From the NCBI GenBank assembly GCA_026391075.1, contig JAPLES010000009.1, positions 96,828 to 160,827 of the forward strand: DNA of 64,000 bases. Reading direction: 5' to 3'. The translations under genes and the position numbers were made by a program. Within the stretch, counting starts at the first letter, position 1. Each line of letters opens with the position of its first letter. The notes beneath the pieces were generated by a model. That model was not told the origin of the DNA, did no database searches, and saw only the letters and a program-made list of their open reading frames with translations. The DNA comes from Bacteroidota bacterium (GTDB taxonomy: Bacteria > Bacteroidota > Bacteroidia > Chitinophagales > LD1). Positions 17,787 to 25,026 of this stretch are shown here, in pieces.

Positions 17787-18584
17787 ATGAAAAATCTTCG
17801 CGTTACGCTTATTCAATCCATTCTTCATTGGGAAAATATTTCAGCCAACCTCGAAATGTTTTCAGAAAAAATTTCTTCTGTTGGCGAAACAGACTTAATT
17901 GTTTTGCCTGAAACATTCACAACAGGATTTAGCATGAATCCAAAATTTGCAGAGAGCATGAGCGGTAGTGCGGTGAAGTGGATGAAGAAACTTGCGCTGG
18001 AAAAAGACTGTGTTGTCTGCGGAAGTCTGATGATTCAAGAAGACAGGAAATTCTACAACAGATTGGTTTGGATGCCACCTGACGGAGAATTTCAGACTTA
18101 CGACAAACGACATTTGTTTTGCCTAAGCGATGAGCCGAAATTTTTTACTGCCAGCAACGAAAGATTAATCGTTGAATTGAATGGGTGGAAAATTTGCCCT
18201 TTGATTTGTTACGATTTGCGTTTCCCGGTTTGGGCACGCAACACTTTTGAAAACGGGTACGATGTTTTGCTTTATGTTGCCAATTGGCCGGAGCGTAGAA
18301 ATGTAGCATGGAAGACTTTGTTACTCGCCCGCGCTATCGAAAACCAAGCGTATGTTATAGGAGCAAACCGTGTAGGTGTTGATGAAAAAAATATTTCGCA
18401 TAGCGGTGATTCAATGGTGATAGATGCTTTAGGAAAAATACTTTATCACAAAGAACAGGAGGAAGATATTTTCACCATTGATTTGAATTATGAAGAGCTA
18501 AAGAAAGTTCGCGAGCAGCTTCCGTTTTTAAAAGATGCCGATGAGTTTGTGTTGAATCCTAAATCAAAAATTAAAAGTCACTGA
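17787..18584 (+). CDS. Omega-amidase-like nitrilase-superfamily hydrolase (YafV type)
   Basis: A 265-residue carbon-nitrogen hydrolase. The catalytic triad is visible: Glu in VLPETFTTGF (about residue 42), Lys in TYDKRHLF (about 109) and Cys in CPLICYDLRFPVWARN (about 143). The short length and the DLRFPVWARN signature fit YafV/Nit2-type omega-amidases. It follows the transaminase by 18 bases and overlaps the next ATG by one base, so the three genes are one unit. Expected reaction: alpha-ketoglutaramate to alpha-ketoglutarate plus ammonia. The last ten codons (NPKSKIKSH) fall in a weak 7-bp periodic stretch, 18561-18581. Confidence 0.9.
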   Translation: MKNLRVTLIQSILHWENISANLEMFSEKISSVGETDLIVLPETFTTGFSMNPKFAESMSGSAVKWMKKLALEKDCVVCGSLMIQEDRKFYNRLVWMPPDGEFQTYDKRHLFCLSDEPKFFTASNERLIVELNGWKICPLICYDLRFPVWARNTFENGYDVLLYVANWPERRNVAWKTLLLARAIENQAYVIGANRVGVDEKNISHSGDSMVIDALGKILYHKEQEEDIFTIDLNYEELKKVREQLPFLKDADEFVLNPKSKIKSH

Positions 18585-18946
18585 TGCCCCTGCTCAATCA
18601 AAATAAAAGTGAAGAAGAAAAGAGTTTTGCGCTACGCTGGTACGAAGTGCGCAACCGCGTAAAAAATGAATTTGGTCAGCGACCCGATATTAATGTGATG
18701 CTGTTTCTCATTGGTATGAATGAAGTAGGTATCGTAAAAGAAAAATGGGAGAAAGAAGAGAAGCAGGATTTAATGCACGTGGCAGTTTGCAAACTTTTTG
18801 AAAGCGAAGGATATTTCACCTTGGAAGGAACAGATGATGACGGCTGGCCTCACTACGAAGCCAACAAAAACATTCCCAAATTAGTTTTGAAAGAGCAGGA
18901 TGAACTGCTCAAAAGAAAAATTGTAGAGTATTTCGAAAGCCTTTAA
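18584..18946 (+). CDS. Conserved hypothetical protein
   Basis: A 120-residue, charged, mostly helical soluble protein with no signal peptide. I do not recognise a named family, though the sequence (FALRWYEVRNRVKNEFGQRPDINVMLFLIGMNEVG, DLMHVAVCKLFESEGYF, DGWPHYEANKNIP) looks like an ordinary conserved Bacteroidota housekeeping protein. Its ATG overlaps the stop of the omega-amidase gene by one base, implying co-translation. It ends six bases from the convergent kup gene. Function unknown. Confidence 0.75.
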   Translation: MPLLNQNKSEEEKSFALRWYEVRNRVKNEFGQRPDINVMLFLIGMNEVGIVKEKWEKEEKQDLMHVAVCKLFESEGYFTLEGTDDDGWPHYEANKNIPKLVLKEQDELLKRKIVEYFESL

Positions 18947-18952
18947 CGCGCC

Positions 18953-20905
18953 TTACTTAACGCGCTGCAACTCAATCTTAGTAGAAGGCGCAATACGAAT
19001 AGGCACCGTTTCTTCTTCCACGTTCGTTAACTCCAAACCAAAATCTTCGGCAGTAGAAAGCGAAACGCTTTTGATAAAACGGTAACCTTTTACAATAAAC
19101 TGGTCGAAAGGCGAAAGTGCATCGTCAATAGCCACCCGACTATTGAGAATAATAAATTTGAAATCGGCCGGCATATTGTATTTGCGTAGCGAAGGATAAT
19201 GCGATAGTTCATCCACCTCTCCGTTCTTCACCATTTCTTCTACAATCTTGTTGAACATCAAATTCACTTTGTGTTCCACTTTAAAACCGAATGATAAACG
19301 GATAAAGAAAACTCTTCGAGGCGCTACTGATTCTACTGCATAGGTTGCACCAAATGGGTCGTTCGAAATATCTACATGCACAAACCAATAGATATCTGCA
19401 CGCTTCGGTCGCTTTCGAAAAATTGAATAGATGATGTTCGAATCAATATGGCTCTTGTCGTTTGCCATAGCCAGGTAAACTAAGTTGTTCGCTTCTTTGG
19501 GAATGGTATCATCTTGCATCAAGTCTTTAAGCGGAGCGATGTAATCTTTGATTTCTACAAACTCAATATGCTTTTTGCGAAGTTGGCGAGCCTGATAAAA
19601 AATCCACATACCGAAAAATATAAGGGCAGCTATGAGTACGGTAAACCAGCCACCGTTTTTAAACTTCAATAAATTAGAAACAAAAAACGCTCCCTCAATT
19701 GTCAAAAACAATTGCGATAAGCCCCAGGTAATAAGCGTTGGTCTGCGTTGCGTATACATTAAATACGTAAGCAGCGCGGTAGTCATGAGCATGTTAATGA
19801 CAATTGCCAAACCATAGGCGGCTTCCATATTTGCTGAGTCGCGGAATAAAAGGACAACGGCAATACATCCCAAAAACAAAAACCAATTGATGCCGGGTAT
19901 ATAAATTTGCCCTTGATGCGTAGTTGGATAAATAACTTTTAGGTTTGGCCACAAACGAAGTTTCATGGCTTCATTTACCAATGTAAAACAACCGGTAATG
20001 AGTGCCTGTGAAGCAATAATAGTAGCAAGTGTTGCAATGGTAATTCCTATTGGCAAAAACCAATCGGGCATCATGGTATAAAAAGTTGATTTACCTTCGG
20101 GCCAGTGTTGTCCCTCAAAAACGCGAAGCAACATGGCACTTTGTCCAAAGTAATTCAAGAGCAACATTGTGATTACAAAAATCCAACTCATTCTAATGTT
20201 TTGCTTGCCGCAATGTCCAAGGTCTGAATACAAAGCTTCTCCTCCGGTGGTGCAAAGAAATACAGCACCTAATAACCAAAATCCTCCGGGATACGCCACC
20301 AATAAATGAATGGCATGTTTCGGATTGATTGCTTGCAGTACTACAGGATTAAGAAGAATTTCTTTCGCCCCTAAAAAGCCAATCATCGCGAACCAAATCA
20401 ACATGACGGGTCCAAAAATTCCTCCTACTATTTTTGTTCCGAACTGTTGAAATACAAACAAACAAACCAGAATTCCAATAACAATAGGCACTGTCGGAAT
20501 ATCGGGATTCAACAATTTTAATCCTTCTACTGCCGATGAAATGGAAATAGGCGGAGTAATAAAACCATCGGCAATCAACGAAGCGCAACCAATGATGGCA
20601 GGGAAAATCAACCACTGAACCTTGTATCTGCGCACTAGAGCATAGAGCGCAAAAATTCCTCCTTCGCCTCTATTATCGGCATTCAATGCTAAGTAAACAT
20701 ATTTGAAAGTGGTGATGATGAGTAAGGTCCAAAAAACACAAGACAGACCACCTAAGATTAATTCGGGAGAAATAATATGACTGCTTACGATGGCGTTCAA
20801 CACATAAATAGGGGAGGTACCTATGTCACCAAAAATAATTCCCAATGTTATAAGCACTCCGGCAGTAGACAACTTGTGTCCATGATCGCGGTAACTATTA
20901 CTCAT
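18953..20905 (-). CDS. kup: Kup-type potassium/proton symporter
   Basis: A 650-residue KUP/HAK/KT family potassium uptake protein of the inner membrane. About twelve helices fill residues 15-430. Diagnostic segments are GIIFGDIGTSPIYVLNAI, NRGEGGIFALYALVRRY, ADGFITPPISISSAVEGL and TGGEALYSDLGHCGKQNIRMSW. A cytoplasmic C-terminal domain of about 200 residues follows (VYLAMANDKSHIDSNIIYSIFRKRPKRADIYWF). The length is normal. It is monocistronic and convergent with the preceding gene. A 346-base gap separates its start from arsR. Confidence 0.93.
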   Translation of the reverse strand: MSNSYRDHGHKLSTAGVLITLGIIFGDIGTSPIYVLNAIVSSHIISPELILGGLSCVFWTLLIITTFKYVYLALNADNRGEGGIFALYALVRRYKVQWLIFPAIIGCASLIADGFITPPISISSAVEGLKLLNPDIPTVPIVIGILVCLFVFQQFGTKIVGGIFGPVMLIWFAMIGFLGAKEILLNPVVLQAINPKHAIHLLVAYPGGFWLLGAVFLCTTGGEALYSDLGHCGKQNIRMSWIFVITMLLLNYFGQSAMLLRVFEGQHWPEGKSTFYTMMPDWFLPIGITIATLATIIASQALITGCFTLVNEAMKLRLWPNLKVIYPTTHQGQIYIPGINWFLFLGCIAVVLLFRDSANMEAAYGLAIVINMLMTTALLTYLMYTQRRPTLITWGLSQLFLTIEGAFFVSNLLKFKNGGWFTVLIAALIFFGMWIFYQARQLRKKHIEFVEIKDYIAPLKDLMQDDTIPKEANNLVYLAMANDKSHIDSNIIYSIFRKRPKRADIYWFVHVDISNDPFGATYAVESVAPRRVFFIRLSFGFKVEHKVNLMFNKIVEEMVKNGEVDELSHYPSLRKYNMPADFKFIILNSRVAIDDALSPFDQFIVKGYRFIKSVSLSTAEDFGLELTNVEEETVPIRIAPSTKIELQRVK

Positions 20906-21205
20906 TATAGCGACAGGTTAAAATGTGAAGGTGAAAAAGGAGAGAAAGAAACTGACAATCGCTTTCGCGTGAAGATTTCATAGATTGATTAACGAGGCAC
21001 AAACCAAGACAAAGTTTTTCATATCGCATAACTAAAATAAAACTTTGACGAAGGTTCTCTGTGTCCGTTGTTAAATAACATAGCTACAGAAAATGTATAA
21101 AAGTTTAGAGTTCCGTATTTAAGGTCTCATCCACTCCCCCAACAAGTAATAATGTGGCTAAACACGAAGCGTTTCAAATCCCGAATGAAAAAACAGGCTA
21201 TAAAT
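20906..21205. other. Gap between kup and arsR
   Basis: About 300 bases without a convincing gene between divergent kup and arsR. The only structure I see is an inverted repeat with exact 9-base arms (CAAAGTTTT 21010-21018 and AAAACTTTG 21039-21047) around a 20-base loop. No clear kup promoter is visible. Confidence 0.5.
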
Positions 21206-21239
21206 TTTGTTGCTTATTTATTTATCGTATATTTGCGAT
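21206..21239 (+). promoter_or_regulatory. arsR promoter overlapped by an ArsR-type operator
   Basis: TTTG 21206-21209, an 18-base spacer and TATATTTG 21228-21235 form a good Bacteroidota promoter. The -7 box sits inside the interrupted palindrome ATCGTATATTTGCGAT (21224-21239), with ATCG/CGAT ends, typical of ArsR/SmtB operators. Repressor binding there would occlude RNA polymerase, so autoregulation by arsR is likely. Confidence 0.65.
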
Positions 21240-21251
21240 AACAAATGAACT

Positions 21252-21581
21252 ATGATAGACAAAAGAGAACTATTTAAGAAAGAAGAAACAGAGTTGGCTG
21301 AATTTGCGTGGGCTCTATCGCACCCGGCACGCCTTGCCATTTTAAAAATGCTGGCGGCTAAAAATCAGTGCGTTTGTGGCGAAATTGTAGAAGTACTGCC
21401 ACTGGCGCAGGCCACCGTATCGCAACATTTGAAGGAACTTAAAAAAGCCGGATTAATAAGTGGCACCGTTGTCGGAGCCAAATCGTGTTATTGTATTAAC
21501 TGGAAAAAATTGAACGCCTGTATAAAAGACATCAACAAACTTTTCTGCAACATGGAAAAAGCAAAAGCCAAGTGCTGCTGA
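21252..21581 (+). CDS. arsR: ArsR-family metalloid-responsive repressor
   Basis: A 109-residue winged-helix repressor: [17 protein letters not shown], then the recognition helix [19 protein letters not shown] and wing [14 protein letters not shown]. Cys40-Val-Cys42 (NQCVCGEIV) sits just before the DNA-binding helices, where As(III)-sensing ArsR proteins carry their CVC site. Further cysteines are 79, 81, 90, 99 and a C-terminal 108-109 pair, eight in all, so the sensing site may be extended. An operator overlaps its own promoter. The next gene is a Cys-rich micro-ORF 26 bases on, followed by aquaporin and arsC genes, which support arsenite as inducer. Confidence 0.9.
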   Translation: MIDKRELFKKEETELAEFAWALSHPARLAILKMLAAKNQCVCGEIVEVLPLAQATVSQHLKELKKAGLISGTVVGAKSCYCINWKKLNACIKDINKLFCNMEKAKAKCC

Positions 21582-21607
21582 TTATTTCTTCACTAAAACC
21601 AAGTATT

Positions 21608-21697
21608 ATGAAAACAGAAAACGAGGAGACCAAAACATGCTGCTGCAAATGCGAAACCTGCACTTGTGAGAACTGCACTTGCTGTAACTGCTGTTAA
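21608..21697 (+). CDS. 29-residue Cys-rich, metallothionein-like peptide
   Basis: A micro-ORF of 29 codons plus TAA. Residues 1-10 are hydrophilic (MKTENEETKT); residues 11-29 hold 11 cysteines, at positions 11, 12, 13, 15, 18, 20, 23, 25, 26, 28 and 29, with only Lys, Glu, Thr and Asn between them. CxC and CxxC spacings recur, as in metallothioneins. Only one stop-free frame gives this, and a strong terminator begins eight bases after its stop, so the frame is exactly bounded by arsR and the terminator. It should be co-transcribed with arsR. Inference: a soluble thiol chelator of As(III) or another soft metal, or a metallochaperone. No named family known to me matches it. Confidence 0.75.
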   Translation: MKTENEETKTCCCKCETCTCENCTCCNCC

Positions 21698-21704
21698 GCA
21701 AACG

Positions 21705-21737
21705 CCCCGATGAAATTCATCGGGGTTTTTATTTTTT
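21705..21737 (+). terminator. Rho-independent terminator after the Cys-rich peptide
   Basis: Perfect 10-base stem CCCCGATGAA / TTCATCGGGG with a one-base centre, followed by TTTTTATTTTTT. It ends the arsR-peptide transcript and separates it from the aquaporin gene. Confidence 0.9.
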
Positions 21738-21770
21738 AGAAGTTCCACTTCTTCAAGAAGTGGAACTTCT
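21738..21770. repeat. Perfect palindrome, 16-base arms
   Basis: AGAAGTTCCACTTCTT (21738-21753), one base, and its exact reverse complement (21755-21770). It directly follows the terminator T-run. It has no T-run of its own on the plus strand, so it is more likely a small mobile or repeated palindrome than a terminator. Confidence 0.85.
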
Positions 21771-21823
21771 GCTTTCTCAATTCATGATTTCCGTTACATT
21801 TATTTCAACAAAAAATATTCCAC

Positions 21824-22474
21824 ATGAAAAAATACACAGCAGAATTCATTGGCACTTTCATTTTAATTTTTGCAGGAACAGGATGCGTGGTCGTAAATGA
21901 ACAACTAGGCGGACATTTAGGTTTAACCGGCATTGCTATGGTTTGGGGCTTTGCCATTATTGCACTCATTTATGCCTTTGGCGATATTTCAGGAACGCAT
22001 TTGAACCCCGCAGTTACCGTTTCGTTTGCTGTAGATAAACGATTTGAATGGAAAGAAGTGCCTCCTTATTTAATAGCGCAATTCGCAGGAGCGTTAAGCG
22101 CGAGTTTACTATTGCATTTTCTTTTTCCTGAAAATAAAACGCTCGGTATTACGCAGCCATCGGGCAGCGAAACGCAGGCGTTTATAATGGAAGCGGTGAT
22201 GACTTTTATTTTAATGCTCGTGATTTTACGCGTGAGCGTGGGGGCTAAAGAAAAAGGAATTACTGCAGGTATTGCCATTGGCGGAACAGTTTGGGTTTTG
22301 GTTTTGTTTGGTGGACCGGTTTGTGGCACAGGATTAAATCCTACACGCTCTATAGCTCCCGCTATTGTAGCAGGAAACTTTCAATCGCTATGGTTATATA
22401 TCGTTGCTCCGTTTGCAGGAGCGTTAACGGCAGTGTTCGTGCATAAATTTTTGCATACGCCTGAGAATAATTAA
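21824..22474 (+). CDS. MIP-family channel, AqpS-like aquaglyceroporin
   Basis: A 216-residue major intrinsic protein with six helices. The first NPA box is canonical (GTHLNPAVTVSFA); the second reads GTGLNPTRSIAP, Thr replacing Ala. In helix 5, the residue aligned with the selectivity-filter His of water channels is Val (AIGGTVWVLVLF), which predicts a wider, less water-selective pore; Arg of the filter is kept. Placed between arsR and arsC without an Acr3 or ArsB pump, it matches the Sinorhizobium arsR-aqpS-arsC logic: arsenite made by ArsC leaves downhill through the channel. It could instead be a general polyol or water channel. The context is strong, the substrate inferred. Confidence 0.85.
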   Translation: MKKYTAEFIGTFILIFAGTGCVVVNEQLGGHLGLTGIAMVWGFAIIALIYAFGDISGTHLNPAVTVSFAVDKRFEWKEVPPYLIAQFAGALSASLLLHFLFPENKTLGITQPSGSETQAFIMEAVMTFILMLVILRVSVGAKEKGITAGIAIGGTVWVLVLFGGPVCGTGLNPTRSIAPAIVAGNFQSLWLYIVAPFAGALTAVFVHKFLHTPENN

Positions 22475-22484
22475 AAAAACATCC

Positions 22485-22553
22485 TTACACAAAGACGCAA
22501 AGACACTAAGGTTTAGCTAATGAAATTCTTTGCGCCTTCGCGCCTTGGTGTAA
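22485..22553. repeat. Inverted repeat with 8-bp internal period
   Basis: Arms 22485-22510 and 22528-22553 are reverse complements at 20 of 26 positions. The left arm is ACACAAAG, ACGCAAAG, ACACTAAG; the right arm is its complement-like series. It fills the gap between the aquaporin and arsC genes. ArsC could be on the same transcript. Confidence 0.8.
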
Positions 22554-22563
22554 ACTTTATTTT

Positions 22564-22986
22564 ATGAAAAACATTCTCGTTCTCTGCACAGGCAACTCCT
22601 GTCGAAGTCAAATAGCGCAAGCATATCTGCAAAAGTTTTGTGGCGATAAAGCACAAGTCTATAGCGCGGGAATTGAAACGCATGGCGTTAATCCACGCGC
22701 CATTGAAACCATGCGCGAAGACGGCATTGATATTTCGCACCACACGAGTAACCATATAGACGAATACACGCACCTTGTTTTCCATTTCATTATTACCGTT
22801 TGCGATAACGCTAAAGAAAACTGTCCTTACTTTCCCGGCAATGCCAAACGTTTTCATCATAATTTCACCGACCCTGCCAAAGCAAAAGGAAGCGAAGAAG
22901 AAATCAGGAATGCGTTTAGAAAAGTGAGAGAAGAAATAAGAGCGTATTGTGAGAATTGGGTGAAGGAAGAGTTGAAGTATGCATAG
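22564..22986 (+). CDS. arsC: Arsenate reductase, thioredoxin-coupled LMW-phosphatase type
   Basis: A 140-residue enzyme reducing arsenate to arsenite. The P-loop CTGNSCRSQIA (Cys8-x5-Arg14) opens the protein; Cys8 attacks arsenate. A second pair lies in VCDNAKENCPYFPG (about residues 80 and 87), the redox cysteines of the Staphylococcus pI258-type enzyme that pass the disulfide to thioredoxin. FTDPAKAKGSEEEIRNAFRKVREEI follows, as in the family. No export pump gene follows; the arsenite presumably exits by the adjacent channel. Its downstream neighbour is convergent, four bases away. Confidence 0.93.
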   Translation: MKNILVLCTGNSCRSQIAQAYLQKFCGDKAQVYSAGIETHGVNPRAIETMREDGIDISHHTSNHIDEYTHLVFHFIITVCDNAKENCPYFPGNAKRFHHNFTDPAKAKGSEEEIRNAFRKVREEIRAYCENWVKEELKYA

Positions 22987-22990
22987 CGGG

Positions 22991-24751
22991 TTATTCTATT
23001 ACCAACTTCTCTTTCCACTCCCCATCTTTGTTTTTTACACTGATGAAATACATTCCGTGTTCAAATGAACTTGTTTCGAGTTGAGTGTTACGGGTTACGA
23101 GTTGAACAGCCAACACCAATCTACCTGTTACATCAGTTATTTTAAGCTCACTACCAAGTACGCTTTTATCAACAACCACATTTACAAAATCATGAGCAGG
23201 GTTGGGCATTATTTGTATTCTGTCTTTCATTCCCCCTTCGGGGGTTAGGGGGCTGGCTGTAGGATTGCAATTATTTGTAACCTCCACGCTCACCGTATCC
23301 CACCGCTCCGTGCAGCTATAAGTAGGGTGTGTGCAGGTATCTTGTATATGCAATATGTAAGTAGCGGTTTGTGAGGGGTGCACAATTATTTGTGCTTGTG
23401 TGCTGCCACCAAAGCTTAAATCGTTTGGGCTGCTCCAGCTATACACCACACTATCTGCTGCGGGTTTACCAAGGGTAATACCTACACTTAAATTTAGTAA
23501 GCTATCACATACTGTAGTATCTCTGCCTGCATCTGCGGCATAAGCCGCGCAGGTAGGCGTTCGATAGTGAGGAAAACAGGGCATACCATTCGTGGTATTA
23601 CCACTCACTGTAAAATAGCCATTTAAAAGGTAGCTTACACCAACATACGTTGCAGAATAGGAGGTAAGGTCAACAGGGTTATCAAAATCAGGCGAAATAA
23701 TTTCGGTGATGTTCTGCGGGTCTTGGTTTTCACAGCAAGGTATAATGTTGACATTAAAGTCTACAGAGGCGGTGCAACCGTTACCATCGGTAACTACCAA
23801 GTTGTAAATTCCCGTTACTGCATTTGCCGGAGAAAAAGTAAATGGACTACTGTTGCCTCCACTGCTTGTTAGCGGAGAAATACCAAATGGTGTGGCATCT
23901 GCCGCAGGCACGCTCCATTGGTAATTGTAGTTGGCAATACCACCATCAATGTTTGCTGTTAACGTTTCATCGGGGTGGCTGCTGCAATCCATAAAGTTTT
24001 TAGGGTCGAGAGTAATGGAGAGCGGTGCACCTACGGTAATTTGCAGTGTTGCAGTAGCAGGTGTGCAGGATGCAGGCACATTAGCCACTGTTACAGTAAC
24101 CGTATAAGTACCGGGCGCGCAAGTGTGACAAACAGGTGAAACATCCAAACTGTAGTCCGTTGGGCTGTCACCAAAATTGATAGTTGCATCTTGGTCGGGA
24201 GCATTTACTGATGTGTTGAAGCAATACTCACCAGTGGTACAATCGAAATGATCGAGCGTGAGTGTTGCAGTTGGATTTACATTGAAGCAATAGGTATCTT
24301 GGTTATCATCCAAACAACCAAGCTCTGTGTAATTGCCATTATCAGGTTCACCATCTTCAGGGCTATAGTCATCTACTCTTTGAACAACTACGCAATAATG
24401 CCCGGCAGGCAGCGAGTTGATAGTAAAAGTGTAATCGCAAATTACTGTAGAGCCGTCACACTGTAGCCAGCCCGAAGTGGATATTTCAGTTCCAAGGCTG
24501 TTTAAAAGTCTGTAACGAATTAAAGCCCCATTAAAATCCGGATAACCTGGAGTTGGACTGCCTCCCCAAATATAAATACGAAGCTCATCGCCATTGCAAA
24601 AATAATCTTCAGGATACACATCAACACTACCAACGCCTGTTATTTGCTGGGCGTAAACAGCACCGCAATCGGTCGAGTATACTTTCTGTGGTAATACAAA
24701 AGACAAAATTGCCATAAAAGAAAACAATAAAATTTTCGTTTTCATAATCAT
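22991..24751 (-). CDS. Secreted beta-rich protein with T9SS type A sorting domain
   Basis: A 586-residue exported protein: signal peptide MIMKTKILLFSFMAILSFVLPQKVYS, then several Ig/PKD-like and SprB-like stretches (YNYQWSVPAADATPFGISPLTSS, GIYNLVVTDGNGCTASVDFNV) and a C-terminal T9SS domain (IQIMPNPAHDFVNVVV, LKITDVTGRLVL, FEHGMYFISVKNKDG). No enzymatic motif is visible; it is probably a surface or matrix protein. Two small repeats interrupt the C-terminal part: a G/C-rich hairpin in the linker (PLTPEGGMKD, 23232-23252) and a 7-bp array inside the sorting domain (VTRNTQLETS, 23077-23104). Both keep the frame open. Confidence 0.82.
   Translation of the reverse strand: MIMKTKILLFSFMAILSFVLPQKVYSTDCGAVYAQQITGVGSVDVYPEDYFCNGDELRIYIWGGSPTPGYPDFNGALIRYRLLNSLGTEISTSGWLQCDGSTVICDYTFTINSLPAGHYCVVVQRVDDYSPEDGEPDNGNYTELGCLDDNQDTYCFNVNPTATLTLDHFDCTTGEYCFNTSVNAPDQDATINFGDSPTDYSLDVSPVCHTCAPGTYTVTVTVANVPASCTPATATLQITVGAPLSITLDPKNFMDCSSHPDETLTANIDGGIANYNYQWSVPAADATPFGISPLTSSGGNSSPFTFSPANAVTGIYNLVVTDGNGCTASVDFNVNIIPCCENQDPQNITEIISPDFDNPVDLTSYSATYVGVSYLLNGYFTVSGNTTNGMPCFPHYRTPTCAAYAADAGRDTTVCDSLLNLSVGITLGKPAADSVVYSWSSPNDLSFGGSTQAQIIVHPSQTATYILHIQDTCTHPTYSCTERWDTVSVEVTNNCNPTASPLTPEGGMKDRIQIMPNPAHDFVNVVVDKSVLGSELKITDVTGRLVLAVQLVTRNTQLETSSFEHGMYFISVKNKDGEWKEKLVIE
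23077..23104. repeat. 7-bp periodic repeat inside a T9SS sorting domain
   Basis: Four heptamers, CGAGTTG, AGTGTTA, CGGGTTA, CGAGTTG, lie in the coding sequence and encode VTRNTQLETS on the minus strand, between two beta strands of the sorting domain. Confidence 0.75.
23232..23252. repeat. G/C-tract hairpin inserted in a linker
   Basis: Five C, TTC, five G, TTA, then five G: a small hairpin with a third tract. It encodes PLTPEGG on the minus strand, in the linker just before the T9SS sorting domain. My recollection is that similar tracts recur in Bacteroidota genomes; I cannot verify it here. Confidence 0.6.
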
Positions 24752-24857
24752 AGTATTTAGAATTCACTCTGCTGTTTACCGACAGCAGATAAAAACGGCA
24801 ATAACTCTGATAAAGAGAGAGTTGTTGAAGAGAATCTTTGAGCGCGGCATTAGTGCA

Positions 24858-24887
24858 TTGCGGTGCTCGGGTGTTATTTTATTTTTG
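24858..24887 (+). promoter_or_regulatory. Candidate promoter of a small RNA
   Basis: TTG at 24858-24860, a 19-base spacer and TATTTTTG at 24880-24887 (a TAnnTTTG match). Transcription would start near 24894, leading only to the hairpins and terminator that follow, with no ORF between. Confidence 0.5.
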
Positions 24888-24893
24888 CGCGGC

Positions 24894-24980
24894 TTTTAAA
24901 TTTTTTCTCAGTAGCAAGTCCGGTTACCTGCGCAAAGGTGTCGGATGTTTGTGCCCCGCTGTTTCCGCAGCGGGGTTTTT
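24894..24980 (+). ncRNA. Candidate small RNA, about 85 nt
   Basis: Between a plausible promoter and a strong terminator there is no open frame, but a well-formed hairpin: TCCG (24919-24922), ACCT (24926-24929), loop GCGCAA, AGGT (24936-24939), CGGA (24942-24945). The terminator hairpin follows. No plus-strand gene ends near here (the nearest, arsC, stops at 22986), so the terminator has no other client. It may instead be a leader of the FN3 locus 740 bases on. I do not recognise a named RNA family. Confidence 0.5.
24954..24980 (+). terminator. Rho-independent terminator
   Basis: Exact 8-base stem CCCCGCTG (24954-24961) / CAGCGGGG (24968-24975), six-base loop, then TTTTT. It is oriented for the plus strand, where no protein gene precedes it for nearly 2 kb. 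Confidence 0.88.
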
Positions 24981-25026
24981 AATTTCTTAATGCGGCAAAT
25001 CTCCAGCATAGAAACCGAAATAAAAA

